A stretch of DNA of 9,587 nucleotides. It comes from Dehalococcoidia bacterium (GTDB lineage: Bacteria > Chloroflexota > Dehalococcoidia > Lucifugimonadales > Australimonadaceae). The stretch's first letter is position 1, and every line of letters begins with the position of its first letter. The DNA is taken from the NCBI GenBank assembly GCA_021296055.1, contig JAGWBE010000035.1:1-9587 (forward strand), in the 5' to 3' direction. Shown piece after piece: positions 1 to 6,667 of this stretch. The notes beneath the pieces are model-generated. The model made no database searches. It had not been told where the DNA came from and saw only the letters and a program-made list of their open reading frames with translations. The translations under genes were made by a program, and so were the position numbers.

Positions 1-2
1 CG

Positions 3-509
3 CTGCGCGACGCGGCGATCCTAGAGCTGCTGTACGGGGCGGGACTGCGCGTCAGCGAAGTGGTCGGGTTGGACGTGGGAGACGTCGCCCCGGCCAAGCG
101 CTCCGTGCGCGTGCTGGGCAAGGGCGCGAAGGAGCGCCAAGCGCCGCTGGGCAGGCCCGCCGCCGCCGCGGTGAAGGCCTACGCGCAGCACGGACGCGGA
201 GAGTTGGCGCGCGTGGGTGGAGGCGGCGGGGCGCTGTTCCTGAACGCGAGCGGCGGGCGCCTGTCGCAGCGCAGCGTGCAGAGCATGGTGCGCTCCTACG
301 CGGCGCGTGCGGGGCTGGACAAACGCATCCATCCGCACACCTACGCGACCCACCTGCTGGACGGCGGCGCCGACCTGCGCATCGTCCAGGAGCTGCTCGG
401 CCACTCAACGCCGGTGGCGACGCAGGTGTACACTCACGTAAGCCGGGGAGAGGCGCGGCGTGTCTACATGAACGCCCACCCCCTCGCCCGCAACTCTCCA
501 TCCGGGTAG
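3..509 (+). CDS. xerC: XerC/XerD-type tyrosine recombinase, 3' part only; catalytic H-x-x-R motif deleted
   Basis: This is the catalytic C-terminal domain of a site-specific tyrosine recombinase, the family that resolves chromosome dimers at dif. The 5' end lies outside the window; the frame is open from base 3. Visible landmarks are box I arginine in AGLRVSE (codon 48-50), the beta-hairpin lysine in GKGAKER (codon 120-122), the box II histidine in LLGHS (codon 402-404) and the nucleophile tyrosine in QVYTHV (codon 429-431). The ending, YMNAHPLAR, resembles the XerC C-terminus (AAHPRA). The odd feature is that the usual HPHxLRHxFATH stretch reads HPHTYATH here (codons 330-353), about four residues short, so the second catalytic arginine is missing. 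The reading frame is otherwise intact. The family call is secure and XerC over XerD is likely; activity is doubtful. It lies 12 bp upstream of aroQ. Confidence 0.9.
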   Translation: MRDAAILELLYGAGLRVSEVVGLDVGDVAPAKRSVRVLGKGAKERQAPLGRPAAAAVKAYAQHGRGELARVGGGGGALFLNASGGRLSQRSVQSMVRSYAARAGLDKRIHPHTYATHLLDGGADLRIVQELLGHSTPVATQVYTHVSRGEARRVYMNAHPLARNSPSG

Positions 510-521
510 CGCGGAGCCGCG

Positions 522-968
522 ATGAGCGTTCTCGTAATCAACGGGCCCAACCTGAACACGCTGGGGCAACGCGAGCCGGATATCTACGGGCGCGAGACGC
601 TTGCGGACGTAGAGGCGCGGATGCGCCAGTACGGCGACGCCGTGGGCCTCGTGCTAGACTTCTTCCAATCCAACCACGAGGGCGCGATCATCGACTGCCT
701 CCAGGCCAAAGCGCCCGAATCGCAAGGCGTCATCATCAACCCGGGCGCCCTCGCGCACACGAGCATCGCCTTACGCGATGCGGTCGCCGCCCTCTCCGTC
801 CCGGTGGTCGAAGTGCACATCTCCAACGTCCACGCGCGGGAGAGATTCCGGCGCCGCTCATACTTGGCGGGCGTGGCGACGGGGCAGGTCGTCGGCCTGG
901 GGACGCAGGGCTACGTGCTGGCGATGGACTACCTCATCCATCGGGCTAACCAGGGAGGCGGCGCGTGA
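522..968 (+). CDS. aroQ: 3-dehydroquinate dehydratase, type II
   Basis: This enzyme converts 3-dehydroquinate to 3-dehydroshikimate, the third step of the shikimate pathway, in the cytoplasm. At 148 residues it has the usual length of the dodecameric type II enzymes. It opens with the family signature INGPNLNTLGQREPDIYG. By alignment to the Mycobacterium tuberculosis enzyme (from memory, constant offset of two), the catalytic set is all present: R17, Y22 (the essential tyrosine on the lid loop), N73, H79, H99 (in EVHISN) and R110. The ATG at 522 has a GGAG at 513-516, five bases upstream. Its stop overlaps the GTG start of the next gene (GTGA), suggesting translational coupling. No sign of damage or transfer. 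Confidence 0.97.
   Translation: MSVLVINGPNLNTLGQREPDIYGRETLADVEARMRQYGDAVGLVLDFFQSNHEGAIIDCLQAKAPESQGVIINPGALAHTSIALRDAVAALSVPVVEVHISNVHARERFRRRSYLAGVATGQVVGLGTQGYVLAMDYLIHRANQGGGA
952..958 (+). promoter_or_regulatory. Ribosome binding site deciding a GTG start
   Basis: AGGGAGG lies six bases upstream of the GTG at 965, inside the end of aroQ. The spacing is ideal and supports the GTG as the start of the peptidase gene, rather than the first in-frame ATG at codon 14. Confidence 0.75.
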
Positions 969-2053
969 GCGTTCAGTTTCGAATCGACCGCCTGCGCGCC
1001 AAAATGGCGGAGGAGGGCCTCGACGCCTTCCTGGTAACGTCGCCTGAGAACCGCCACTACCTGTCGGGGTTCCGGGGCACGGCGGGTTGGCTGTGGGTTA
1101 CGCAGAACGACGCGCTGCTGGCGACCGACTTCCGCTACACCGAGCAGGCGGGCCTCCAAGCGCCCGACTACCGCGTCGTGCGCGTCGGGATGGGCCTCGA
1201 TTGGCTGGTGGAGGCGACGTCGGAGTCCGGCGCGGCGCGCATCGGGTTCGAGCAGGAAGGCATGACGGTCGGGTTCTATAACGCGGTGCGCGCGGCGCTC
1301 AAGGGCAAGCGTCCGAAGCGCGAGCTGGCGCCCACCGGGTCGATGGCGGAAGAGCTGCGGGCAGTGAAGGACCCGGACGAACTGCGGCTGCTCGAAGAAG
1401 CTATTCGCATCGCGGACGTAGCGGTGGAGACGGCGGGCGCGGCGCTGCGGCCCGGCATCACGGAACGCGAGGTCGCCTGGGAGTTGGAGAAGGCGATGCG
1501 GGAGAACGGCGCGGACGCGCTGTCCTTCGACACCATCGTCGCCTCGGGCCCTAACGGCGCCAAGCCGCACCACAAGCCGACCGACCGCCGCATCGAACCG
1601 GGCGACGGCGTGACCATTGACGCGGGAGCGCTCTACCAGGGTTACTGCAGCGACATCACGCGCACCTTCGTGCTGGGCGAGCCCGACGCGAAGTTCCGCG
1701 AGGTGTACGGCACGGTGCTCGCGGCGCAGGAGGCGGCGGAGGAAGCCGCGCGCGCCGGTATGACCGGGCAGGAAGTGGACGGCGTAGCCCGCGCAATCAT
1801 CGAGGACGCGGGGTACGGCGACGCCTTCGGGCACAGCCTGGGGCACGGCATCGGCGTCGCCGTCCACGAGTTCCCGCGCGTGGGGCCGAACTCCGCCGCG
1901 CAGATCATCGAGGACGGCATGGTGTTCAGCGTCGAGCCGGGCGTCTACCTCACCGGATGGGGCGGCGTCCGCATCGAGGACTTGGTCGTGATGGAGAACG
2001 GGCGGGCGCGCGTGCTGACCGCCGCCCACAAGCGCAGCGTCGTCGAGGTATAG
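965..2053 (+). CDS. Xaa-Pro aminopeptidase/dipeptidase-like, M24B metallopeptidase
   Basis: A 362-residue M24 ('pita-bread' fold) peptidase, likely cleaving the bond between a first residue and proline in peptides. Residues about 4-130 form the creatinase-type N-terminal domain (NRHYLSGFRGTAGWL is typical) and about 138-358 the catalytic domain. The five metal ligands are visible: D219 and D230 (IDAGALYQGYCSD), H294 (GHGIG), E324 (VEPGVYL) and E338 (RIEDLV). The supporting histidine H301 in VAVHE is also present. Nothing is missing, so a dinuclear-metal hydrolase is expected. Aminopeptidase P and prolidase cannot be separated from sequence alone; pepP or pepQ would be the symbol. It starts with GTG overlapping the aroQ stop and is followed six bases later by efp. 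The aroQ-peptidase-efp order recurs in other bacteria (established pattern, recalled). Confidence 0.93.
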   Translation: MSVQFRIDRLRAKMAEEGLDAFLVTSPENRHYLSGFRGTAGWLWVTQNDALLATDFRYTEQAGLQAPDYRVVRVGMGLDWLVEATSESGAARIGFEQEGMTVGFYNAVRAALKGKRPKRELAPTGSMAEELRAVKDPDELRLLEEAIRIADVAVETAGAALRPGITEREVAWELEKAMRENGADALSFDTIVASGPNGAKPHHKPTDRRIEPGDGVTIDAGALYQGYCSDITRTFVLGEPDAKFREVYGTVLAAQEAAEEAARAGMTGQEVDGVARAIIEDAGYGDAFGHSLGHGIGVAVHEFPRVGPNSAAQIIEDGMVFSVEPGVYLTGWGGVRIEDLVVMENGRARVLTAAHKRSVVEV

Positions 2054-2059
2054 CAGCCT

Positions 2060-2626
2060 ATGGTCGTGAACTTCGGAGACCTCCACAGGGGCCTATCGGT
2101 CGAGATAGACGGAGTGCCCTACCGGTTGGAGGAGTACAGCCAGCAGAAGATGCAGCAGCGCGCGCCAACCTACACCATCCGCCTCCGCAACATCCTCACG
2201 GGCCAACTCATCGAGCGGAAGTTCTCTGGCTACGGCATGGAACTGCGCCGAGCGGAGGTCGAGACGCGGGAGGCGACCTTCCTGTACGAGGACAGCGGCG
2301 CATTCCACTTTATGGACACGGAGACCTTCGACCAGTTCGAGATCGACGCAAGCGTGGTCGGCGGCGATGCCAAGTTCCTGGTCGATCAGGCGACGGTGCA
2401 ATTGGTCTTCTACAAGGGCAGCCCGGTCAGCGTCGAGCTGCCCACCACGGCCGACCTGGAGGTGGCGGAGACGCCTCCGGCGCACCGCGGCGATACGCAG
2501 AGCGGCGGAACCAAGCCCGCGACGACCGCGACCGGTCTAGTGGTCTCCGTGCCGTTGTTCATCAACGCGGGCGACGTTATCCGCGTGGACACGCGCACCG
2601 GCGCCTACGTCACGCGGGTGACCTAA
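2060..2626 (+). CDS. efp: Translation elongation factor P with atypical tip loop
   Basis: EF-P enters the ribosomal E site and relieves stalling at consecutive prolines. The 188-residue protein has the usual three beta-barrel domains: KOW-like domain I (about 4-62), OB domain II (about 68-125) and domain III (about 131-186). Recognisable stretches are FMDTETFDQFEI, VELPTTADLEV, GDTQSGGTKPAT and the C-terminal GLVVSVPLFINAGDVIRVDTRTG. The domain I tip loop, normally KPGKGGA, reads KMQQRAPT (residues 30-37). The position that is post-translationally modified in E. coli (K34) aligns with Q33, followed by R34. The factor may therefore work unmodified or by another chemistry. The ATG at 2060 has only a GAGG at 2045-2048, inside the preceding gene. 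A 47-bp gap with no recognisable element separates it from xseA. Confidence 0.96.
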   Translation: MVVNFGDLHRGLSVEIDGVPYRLEEYSQQKMQQRAPTYTIRLRNILTGQLIERKFSGYGMELRRAEVETREATFLYEDSGAFHFMDTETFDQFEIDASVVGGDAKFLVDQATVQLVFYKGSPVSVELPTTADLEVAETPPAHRGDTQSGGTKPATTATGLVVSVPLFINAGDVIRVDTRTGAYVTRVT

Positions 2627-2673
2627 GCGGCCGGGCCGGACGCCCTGCCCCGCTCCGCCGCACAGCCAACCGC

Positions 2674-3948
2674 ATGACCTCCGCCGTCTACACCGTCCGC
2701 GAGCTGGTCGAGTACCTGAGCGCCCGCATCGCGGACGACCCGCAGCTGCGCGACCTGTGGCTGACGGGCGAAGTGTCCGACCTGAGCCGCTCGGGCGCGG
2801 GGCACGCCTACTTCACGCTGCGAGACGGCAGCGCCTCCTTCCGCTGCGTGCTGTTCGCCAACCGCCGGGGCGTAGAGCACTTGGACAGGGGTGCCCAGGT
2901 GAGCGCGCACGGGCGCGTGAACGTCTACGAGGCGCGGGGCGAGATTCAGTTGCTCGTTGACGCCGTTATGCCTGCCGGCGCGGGCGCGGAGGGGCTAGCC
3001 CTCGAGCTGCTCCGCGTGCAGTTGGAGCAGGAGGGCCTATTCGACCCGAGCCGCAAACGTCCCCTCCCCTCGTTTCCCAAGCACATCGGCCTCGTAACCT
3101 CTCCTTCCGGCGCGGCCTATCACGACATAGTGCAGACGCTCGCGCGGCGCTACCCACTGGCCGAGGTGCTGTTCGCGCCCGCCGCTGTGCAAGGCGACGC
3201 GGCGCCGGGGGAGGTCGCCCGCGCCATCGCGGCGCTGAACGCAACGAGAGACGTGGACGTGATAATCGTGGGGCGCGGCGGAGGCGCGGCGGAGGACCTG
3301 GCCGCCTTCAACACGGAGGTCGTGGCGCGCGCCATCTTCGGCAGCGCCATCCCCGTCGTCAGCGCTGTCGGCCACGAGACAGACACCACCATCGCCGACA
3401 TGGTTGCCGACCTGCGCGCGCTGACGCCGACGGACGCCGCTGTGCGCGCCGCGCCCGACGCGCGCGACCTCGCCGCCGCTGTAGGCGGCCTCGCCAACCG
3501 CGCCGGAGCCGTGCTGCGCCAGCGCCTCGCAGACCAGGCGACCTGGTTGCGAGAGTTGGAGGGACGGCTAGAGCGCCGCAAGCCGAACGTGGACGGCTTG
3601 CGGCAGCGAGTGGACGAGGCGCTTGCGCAAGCGCGGCGCGCGGCGGACGCGATGACCGGTGCGCGGCGGGGAGCGTTGGCCGAAGCGCGCGCCGCCTTGG
3701 AGGCGCTCAGTCCGGCGGGCGTCCTAGAGCGGGGCTACGCCGTGGTCTCCCTGCCTGCGAGCGGGGCGTTGGTCGCCTCTGTCAGCAGCGTGTCGCCGGG
3801 GAAGGTCGTCCGCGCTACACTGCGCGACGGGTCATTCGACGCGCGGGCGCTGCCGGAAGACGCGGCGCCGGACGCCGCGGAACGTGCGCCAAACAGGCGC
3901 GGAACAGCGAGGAAGGATGGCGGACAACCCCAACGAACCCTCTTTTGA
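2674..3948 (+). CDS. xseA: Exodeoxyribonuclease VII large subunit
   Basis: Catalytic subunit of exonuclease VII, which degrades single-stranded DNA from both ends in repair and recombination. The 424-residue protein has an N-terminal OB fold (about 5-105, with LWLTGEVSDLSRSGAGHAYFTL), a catalytic core (about 125-300) and an alanine/arginine-rich coiled-coil region leading to the closing GYAVVS motif at about 354. The residues reported as essential in E. coli XseA are conserved at a constant offset: D151 (AYHDIV), R201 (GRGGG), H234 and D237 (VGHETD). The ATG at 2674 was chosen because family proteins begin just before YTVRELVEYL; the frame stays open upstream only as a shadow of efp and the peptidase gene. 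No convincing Shine-Dalgarno precedes it. The last 32 bp overlap xseB, its obligate partner. Confidence 0.96.
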   Translation: MTSAVYTVRELVEYLSARIADDPQLRDLWLTGEVSDLSRSGAGHAYFTLRDGSASFRCVLFANRRGVEHLDRGAQVSAHGRVNVYEARGEIQLLVDAVMPAGAGAEGLALELLRVQLEQEGLFDPSRKRPLPSFPKHIGLVTSPSGAAYHDIVQTLARRYPLAEVLFAPAAVQGDAAPGEVARAIAALNATRDVDVIIVGRGGGAAEDLAAFNTEVVARAIFGSAIPVVSAVGHETDTTIADMVADLRALTPTDAAVRAAPDARDLAAAVGGLANRAGAVLRQRLADQATWLRELEGRLERRKPNVDGLRQRVDEALAQARRAADAMTGARRGALAEARAALEALSPAGVLERGYAVVSLPASGALVASVSSVSPGKVVRATLRDGSFDARALPEDAAPDAAERAPNRRGTARKDGGQPQRTLF

Positions 3949-4228
3949 GGCGGCGTTCAACCAGTTGCAGGAGATGGTGCAGCGATTGGAGGCGGGCAAC
4001 CTGCCTCTGGACGAGACGACGCGCCTGTACGAAGAGGGCATGCGGATGGCCCAAGTCTGCAATCAACTCCTGAACGCCGCCGAGCAGCGCATCGTGCAGC
4101 TGCACGACTCCTACGCCGACGTGCAACGCCCCGCCCCCGAGGATGGAGACGGCGGCGGAGAGGAGAGCGACGAGGGAGAAGACGGTGATGACGACGAGGA
4201 GGAGCCCGGCGCGTCCCGGCCGTTATGA
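3917..4228 (+). CDS. xseB: Exodeoxyribonuclease VII small subunit with acidic tail
   Basis: Small helical subunit that binds the XseA coiled coil. Residues 9-70 match the family core: SFEAAFNQLQEMVQRLEAGNLPLDE, then a second helix beginning LYEEGMRMAQ and continuing to about residue 63. After residue 70 the protein carries a low-complexity acidic tail: 15 of the 22 residues at 75-96 are Asp or Glu. I chose the ATG at 3917 because it places a normal-length N-terminus before the core and follows a purine-rich GAGGAAGG, though that motif directly abuts the start. A GTG at 3884 in the same frame would add eleven residues and cannot be excluded. It overlaps xseA by 32 bp and the next gene by four (ATGA). 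Confidence 0.93.
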   Translation: MADNPNEPSFEAAFNQLQEMVQRLEAGNLPLDETTRLYEEGMRMAQVCNQLLNAAEQRIVQLHDSYADVQRPAPEDGDGGGEESDEGEDGDDDEEEPGASRPL

Positions 4229-5034
4229 CGCTTCGGTTGGGATGGTTCACGGCGGGGCGCGGCCCCGGCTCGCGCGGGATGTTCCAGGCGGCCCTGGACG
4301 CCATCGACGCCGGGCGGTTGGACGCGGAAGTGGAGTTCGTGTTCATGCACCGCGAGCGAGGCGAGGGCGAGGGGTCGGACGGATTTATCGCCCTGGCCGA
4401 ATCGCGCGGCATCCCCATCGTCACGCACTCGTCCAAGCGCTTCCGTGAGGCGCGCGGAGACTTCGCCTCCTACCGCGAAGCGTTCGACGCGCGCAGTATG
4501 GAGTTGCTGTCCCCTCTCCCTCCGCCCGACCTGTGCGTGCTAGCGGGCTACCTGCTGATACTGAGCGACCCGATAGTGGCAGCCTTCCCGTTCGTGAATC
4601 TGCACGCGGCGCTGCCGGGCGGCCCCGTAGGCCTGTGGCAAAAGGTGATATGGGAACTGATCGACCAACGCGCGGAGGAGACGGGCGCGATGGTGTTCCA
4701 TGTTACGCCCGAACTTGACCGCGGCCCGCCCGTCGCATACGCGCGCTTTCCGCTGCGCGGCGAGCCGTTCGACGCGCTGTGGCAAGCGGCGGACGGCGCG
4801 TCGGCGCGAGAGTTGGCCGCCGCGCAAGGCGAGGCGCATCCGCTGTTCGCCGCCATCCGCAAACACGGCCTCGCCCGCGAGCCGCTGCTACTGGTCGAGA
4901 CGCTGCGCTTGCTCGCGGTGGGAGAGGTTCGCGTAGGCGGCGGCCAGATCACGGAGCGCGACGGGCGCCCAGCGCCGCCGCGCGACCTGACGGCGCTGGT
5001 GGACGCCGCGCTCACGGCGGAGGCGGCGCGATGA
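4225..5034 (+). CDS. PurN-like formyltransferase family protein, substrate unknown
   Basis: A 269-residue protein of the formyl-transferase (GART/Fmt N-terminal) fold, which moves a formyl group from 10-formyltetrahydrofolate to an amine. The catalytic triad of the family is in place: N125 and H127 (FVNLHAALPGG) and D165 (PELDRGP), spaced almost as in PurN. The preceding LAGYLLILS strand is also characteristic. It differs from true GAR transformylase in the phosphate-binding turn, AGRGPGSRGMF (residues 10-20) in place of SGxGSNLQ, and in the loop after the histidine, which lacks the HPSLLP signature. It also runs longer than PurN. There are no purine genes next to it. Its start overlaps the xseB stop and its stop overlaps the phosphatase start, both as ATGA, so it is probably co-translated with both. 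Family confident; GAR activity uncertain. Confidence 0.8.
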   Translation: MTLRLGWFTAGRGPGSRGMFQAALDAIDAGRLDAEVEFVFMHRERGEGEGSDGFIALAESRGIPIVTHSSKRFREARGDFASYREAFDARSMELLSPLPPPDLCVLAGYLLILSDPIVAAFPFVNLHAALPGGPVGLWQKVIWELIDQRAEETGAMVFHVTPELDRGPPVAYARFPLRGEPFDALWQAADGASARELAAAQGEAHPLFAAIRKHGLAREPLLLVETLRLLAVGEVRVGGGQITERDGRPAPPRDLTALVDAALTAEAAR

Positions 5035-5837
5035 GCGAACTGCGCGAGCGCCTCGACCTCGCCGTCGCCATCGCCCTGGAGGCAGGCGCCTACGTCATGC
5101 GCTCCTACCGCGCGCCGGGCTTGACCGTGGACAGCAAGGCGGACGCAAGCCCGGTTACCGACGCCGACCGCGGCGCGGAGGAGCTAGTGCGCCAACGCCT
5201 CGCGCGCGCCGCGCCTGCCGACGCCATCACAGGGGAGGAGTTCGGCGAAGCGCCCGGAACGTCGGGCTTCCGCTGGTACCTCGACCCCATCGACGGCACG
5301 CAATCCTTCATCCGGGGCGTGCCGCTGTTCGGCACGATGCTGGCCGTCGAGCAAGACGGAGAAGCGGCGGCGGGAGTCATCGTTTTCCCCGCGCTGCGCG
5401 AGGCGGTGTACGCGGCCAAGGGCGCGGGCGCGTGGGCCGCCGACGGCGTAGACCTGAGCGCCCATGCCGTCGCCAATCCCGCCCCTGCCGCCGTGTCGGA
5501 GACAGCGGCGCTGTCGGAGGCGACGCTCTCGCAGACCAGCACGCGCATCTTCGACGACCACGGCCTCAGCGCCGCCTACGCTCGTGTTTCGCGCGCCGTG
5601 CGCACCGTTCGCGGCTGGGGCGACTGTTACGGCCACTACCTCGTGGCGACGGGCCGCATCGACGCCATGCTCGACCCTGAGCTGAAGGCGTGGGACACCG
5701 CGCCCCTAAAGCCGATTATCGAGGAGGCGGGAGGCCGCTTCACCGATTGGAGCGGCGCGCCGACCATCTACGGCAACAGCGGCATCTCCACCAACGGCCG
5801 CATCCACGACGCCCTGCTAGCCGCGCTGCGAGGGTAG
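5031..5837 (+). CDS. hisN: Inositol monophosphatase-family phosphatase, probably histidinol-phosphatase
   Basis: A Mg-dependent, lithium-sensitive-type phosphatase of 268 residues. The metal-binding motifs are complete: E70 (GEEFG), D85-x-I87-D88 (DPIDGTQSF) and D222 (WDTAPLKPIIEEAGG). Within the family it looks most like HisN histidinol-phosphatase, which removes phosphate from L-histidinol phosphate in the second-to-last stage of histidine synthesis: KADASPVTDADR, RGVPLFGTMLAVEQDG, RGWGDCYGHYLVATGRID and GGRFTDWSG are all HisN-like. SuhB/inositol monophosphatase or fructose-bisphosphatase activity is an alternative. The ATG at 5031 has a GGAGG at 5019-5023, seven bases upstream; the frame is open further upstream only as a shadow of the preceding gene. 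It ends the + strand run, 10 bp from the stop of a convergent gene. Confidence 0.85.
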   Translation: MSELRERLDLAVAIALEAGAYVMRSYRAPGLTVDSKADASPVTDADRGAEELVRQRLARAAPADAITGEEFGEAPGTSGFRWYLDPIDGTQSFIRGVPLFGTMLAVEQDGEAAAGVIVFPALREAVYAAKGAGAWAADGVDLSAHAVANPAPAAVSETAALSEATLSQTSTRIFDDHGLSAAYARVSRAVRTVRGWGDCYGHYLVATGRIDAMLDPELKAWDTAPLKPIIEEAGGRFTDWSGAPTIYGNSGISTNGRIHDALLAALRG

Positions 5838-5847
5838 GTCCTCCCTC

Positions 5848-6657
5848 TTACATCCCCGCTAGCCCGGCCGGCTCGCCCACCATCCCCGGCGTGCCGCCTT
5901 CGCGCTCCTGGTAGACGAACAGGAGCGGGCCATGCTCCGTCTTGCCCGTGAACGACGGCACGCCCCATGGCGTCAGGCCCACGCCGCTCACCGGCTGACC
6001 TGCGGCGGCCATGCGCTCCTGGAACGCCGCCGCGTCGTCCACCACGATCGAAATCAGCCAGTGCAGGCCCGGCCCGGCGTAGTCGTCGTACAGGCCGTCC
6101 ACCACCTCCACGATCGCCTTGCCCTCGTAGGCGGCGCGCAGGAAGCAGATGCGCCCGCCCTCGGGCTCAGCGCGCCCTCGCGAGGTCGCCAGGCCTAGAC
6201 CGCCTTCCGTGAGGAAGTCGTAGTCGTCTTGCCAACGCTTCGACCACCACGTGGTCTGGAAGTGGAGCACGTTCGGCCCCGCCGGGTCGTGCGGGACGAC
6301 TAGCGGCGCGTCGTCCACGCCGCGCGTCGCCCGGGCGATAGTGAGCGTCGGCCCGGCGGGCGCTGCCAGTTGCAGGTCGGCGCCGTCCTCCGGCAGCGCG
6401 TGCCCGCGTTCCTCGAGGCGCGCGCGCCACTCGGCCGGGTCGTCCACGATGAGCCTGACGGCCAAGGGCGGGTAGAAGAGCATGCCGTGGCGCCGCTCGA
6501 TGAGCTCGACGATGCCCGCGCCGACCTGTAGCCACGCGGCGGGCGCGCCGTCAACCTCGAAGTCGCGCAGGCGCCAACCTCCGAACGCCTCGAAGAAGGC
6601 GCGCACGGAGGGAATATCCTCCACGGCGACGCTGCAAACCAGATGCTTCGCTTCCAT
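5848..6657 (-). CDS. Two-domain VOC (glyoxalase/dioxygenase-like) protein
   Basis: A 269-residue protein of the vicinal oxygen chelate superfamily with two modules, about residues 1-110 and 128-255. Module 1 opens with KHLVCSVAVEDIPSVRAFFEAFGGWRLRDFEV, the usual VOC strand-helix start. Module 2 has NVLHFQTTWW, IVEVVDG, GLHWLISIVVDD and the closing LLFVYQE. Candidate metal ligands in module 2 are H132, E184, H199 and E251; module 1 has H5 and E51, but its remaining ligands are unclear, so it may be structural. Substrate cannot be told: glyoxalase I, extradiol dioxygenase and drug-binding proteins share this fold. The ATG at 6657 is preceded by AGGAG that overlaps the nnr stop codon, so it is the third gene of the acpS-nnr unit. 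The open frame upstream of this start is a shadow of nnr. Confidence 0.8.
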   Translation of the reverse strand: MEAKHLVCSVAVEDIPSVRAFFEAFGGWRLRDFEVDGAPAAWLQVGAGIVELIERRHGMLFYPPLAVRLIVDDPAEWRARLEERGHALPEDGADLQLAAPAGPTLTIARATRGVDDAPLVVPHDPAGPNVLHFQTTWWSKRWQDDYDFLTEGGLGLATSRGRAEPEGGRICFLRAAYEGKAIVEVVDGLYDDYAGPGLHWLISIVVDDAAAFQERMAAAGQPVSGVGLTPWGVPSFTGKTEHGPLLFVYQEREGGTPGMVGEPAGLAGM

Positions 6658-6662
6658 AACCG

Positions 6663-6667
6663 CTCCT
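6663..6667 (-). promoter_or_regulatory. Ribosome binding site overlapping the nnr stop
   Basis: On the minus strand AGGAG begins within the TAG stop of nnr and sits five bases before the ATG of the VOC gene. It fixes the VOC start at 6657, although the frame is open much further upstream, and points to coupled translation of the two genes. Confidence 0.75.

Noticed and set aside
1..509. XerC-like gene as part of a phage, integron or other mobile element
   Set aside because: It sits directly in a housekeeping operon 12 bp before aroQ, its C-terminus is XerC-like, and no att-like repeats or cargo genes are visible.
929..2086. A 385-codon open frame on the minus strand across the peptidase gene
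   Set aside because: It is opposite a gene with complete M24 metal-ligand motifs, and its translation is rich in Arg, His, Ala and Val with no recognisable domain; typical antisense shadow of high-GC coding DNA.
1957..2673. Upstream open extension of the xseA frame through the peptidase end and efp
   Set aside because: The two real genes occupy other frames there, and the extension has no family resemblance; xseA family proteins begin at about 2674.
5830..5847. Inverted repeat GAGGG / CCCTC between the two convergent stop codons, considered as a terminator
   Set aside because: The stem is only five base pairs with an eight-base loop, and no T run follows on either strand. Position is suggestive, but the structure is too weak to call.
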